Assembly: GCF_029067145.1 (NCBI RefSeq)
Contig: NZ_JAIEFA010000028.1
Location: 1-21,748 of the forward strand
Length of the DNA stretch: 21,748 nt
Reading direction: 5' to 3'
Origin: Helicobacter sp.
GTDB lineage: Bacteria > Campylobacterota > Campylobacteria > Campylobacterales > Helicobacteraceae
The translations under genes and the position numbers were made by a program. Under the pieces are notes generated by a model. The model saw nothing but the letters and a program-made list of their open reading frames with translations. It was not told where the DNA came from and searched no databases. Within the stretch, counting starts at the first letter, position 1; each line of letters opens with the position of its first letter. Below, piece by piece: positions 21,681-21,748 of the stretch.

Positions 21681-21709
21681 TTGACAATACGAAAAATTTT
21701 GCGTATAAT
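21681..21709 (+). promoter_or_regulatory. consensus sigma-70 promoter reading rightward
   Basis: TTGACA (21681-21686), 17 bp, TATAAT (21704-21709): both hexamers and the spacing are perfect. Transcription would start near 21716 and leave the window to the right. The gene it drives is not visible, since only 33 bp of leader remain. A full -35 box is unlike the extended -10 promoters elsewhere in the window, which fits a phage early promoter. Confidence 0.8.
21687..21706. promoter_or_regulatory. operator candidate for the repressor
   Basis: ATACGAAAAATTTTGCGTAT is a 20-bp palindrome matching its own reverse complement at 18 of 20 positions. It fills the spacer between the -35 and -10 of the rightward promoter and overlaps the first three bases of the -10. 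It also lies 17-36 bp upstream of the repressor start. Binding would block the rightward promoter and could autoregulate the repressor gene. Confidence 0.7.
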
Positions 21710-21748
21710 TACATTACTTTTAAGGCATTTTATCATAAAAAAGATAAA

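Noticed and set aside
21671..21736. 22-codon N-terminal extension of the repressor
   Set aside because: It runs through the promoter and palindrome and lacks a ribosome binding site. The ATG at 21670 has AAGGA and gives a normal HTH start.

Overview
The window looks like a chromosomal segment of an AT-rich member of the Campylobacterota, most likely an enterohepatic-type Helicobacter. Three observations support this. A secreted PLD-family nuclease, a very acidic 'poly-E-rich' protein and gmk lie together as they do in Helicobacter pylori (nucT/HP0322/gmk). A flagellar hook gene sits behind a textbook sigma-54 (-24/-12) site. Several promoters consist of an extended -10 box without a clear -35. 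A metA/metY pair resembling that of Campylobacter is present, which argues against H. pylori itself. The genus call is inference from gene content and word usage, not from a database match.

Layout. (1) 1-1259: the 3' part of a TcmP-like gene and a full DUF5131 (phage Gp37/Gp68-like, three-Cys motif) gene, a two-gene accessory cassette. (2) 1285-3555: cysS with its own extended -10 promoter, then a DsbD/TauE-type membrane protein with a Met/His-rich tail. (3) 3715-5815: three overlapping genes that look like a PilM/PilN/PilO (GspL/M-like) inner-membrane assembly set. They are convergent with a NucT-like nuclease at 5829-6353. (4) 6445-13225: the acidic protein with a degenerate receiver-like N-terminus, gmk, carB, a small YrdC/Sua5-like gene and a small membrane protein. 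(5) 13212-15406, minus strand: metY-metA, a direct O-acetylhomoserine route to methionine/homocysteine. (6) 15407-20950: flgE and a Cache-domain chemoreceptor, each flanked by intergenic copies of one palindromic repeat family. (7) 20951-21748: a phage-type XRE-S24 repressor with a divergent promoter pointing out of the right edge.

The most notable region is the right edge. A perfect consensus sigma-70 promoter (TTGACA, 17 bp, TATAAT) reads rightward out of the window, and its spacer is filled by a 20-bp near-perfect palindrome just upstream of the repressor start. This has the geometry of a prophage immunity switch, with the early genes expected just outside the window. The repressor linker is encoded partly by tandem 11-bp units, so a change in copy number would shift the frame between the DNA-binding and self-cleavage domains.

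Several longest-possible ORF starts are not the likely true starts. cysS, the PilM-like gene, metA, flgE and the repressor all have better internal starts with clear ribosome binding sites, and the coordinates below use those. No tRNA, rRNA, CRISPR array or transposase was seen.
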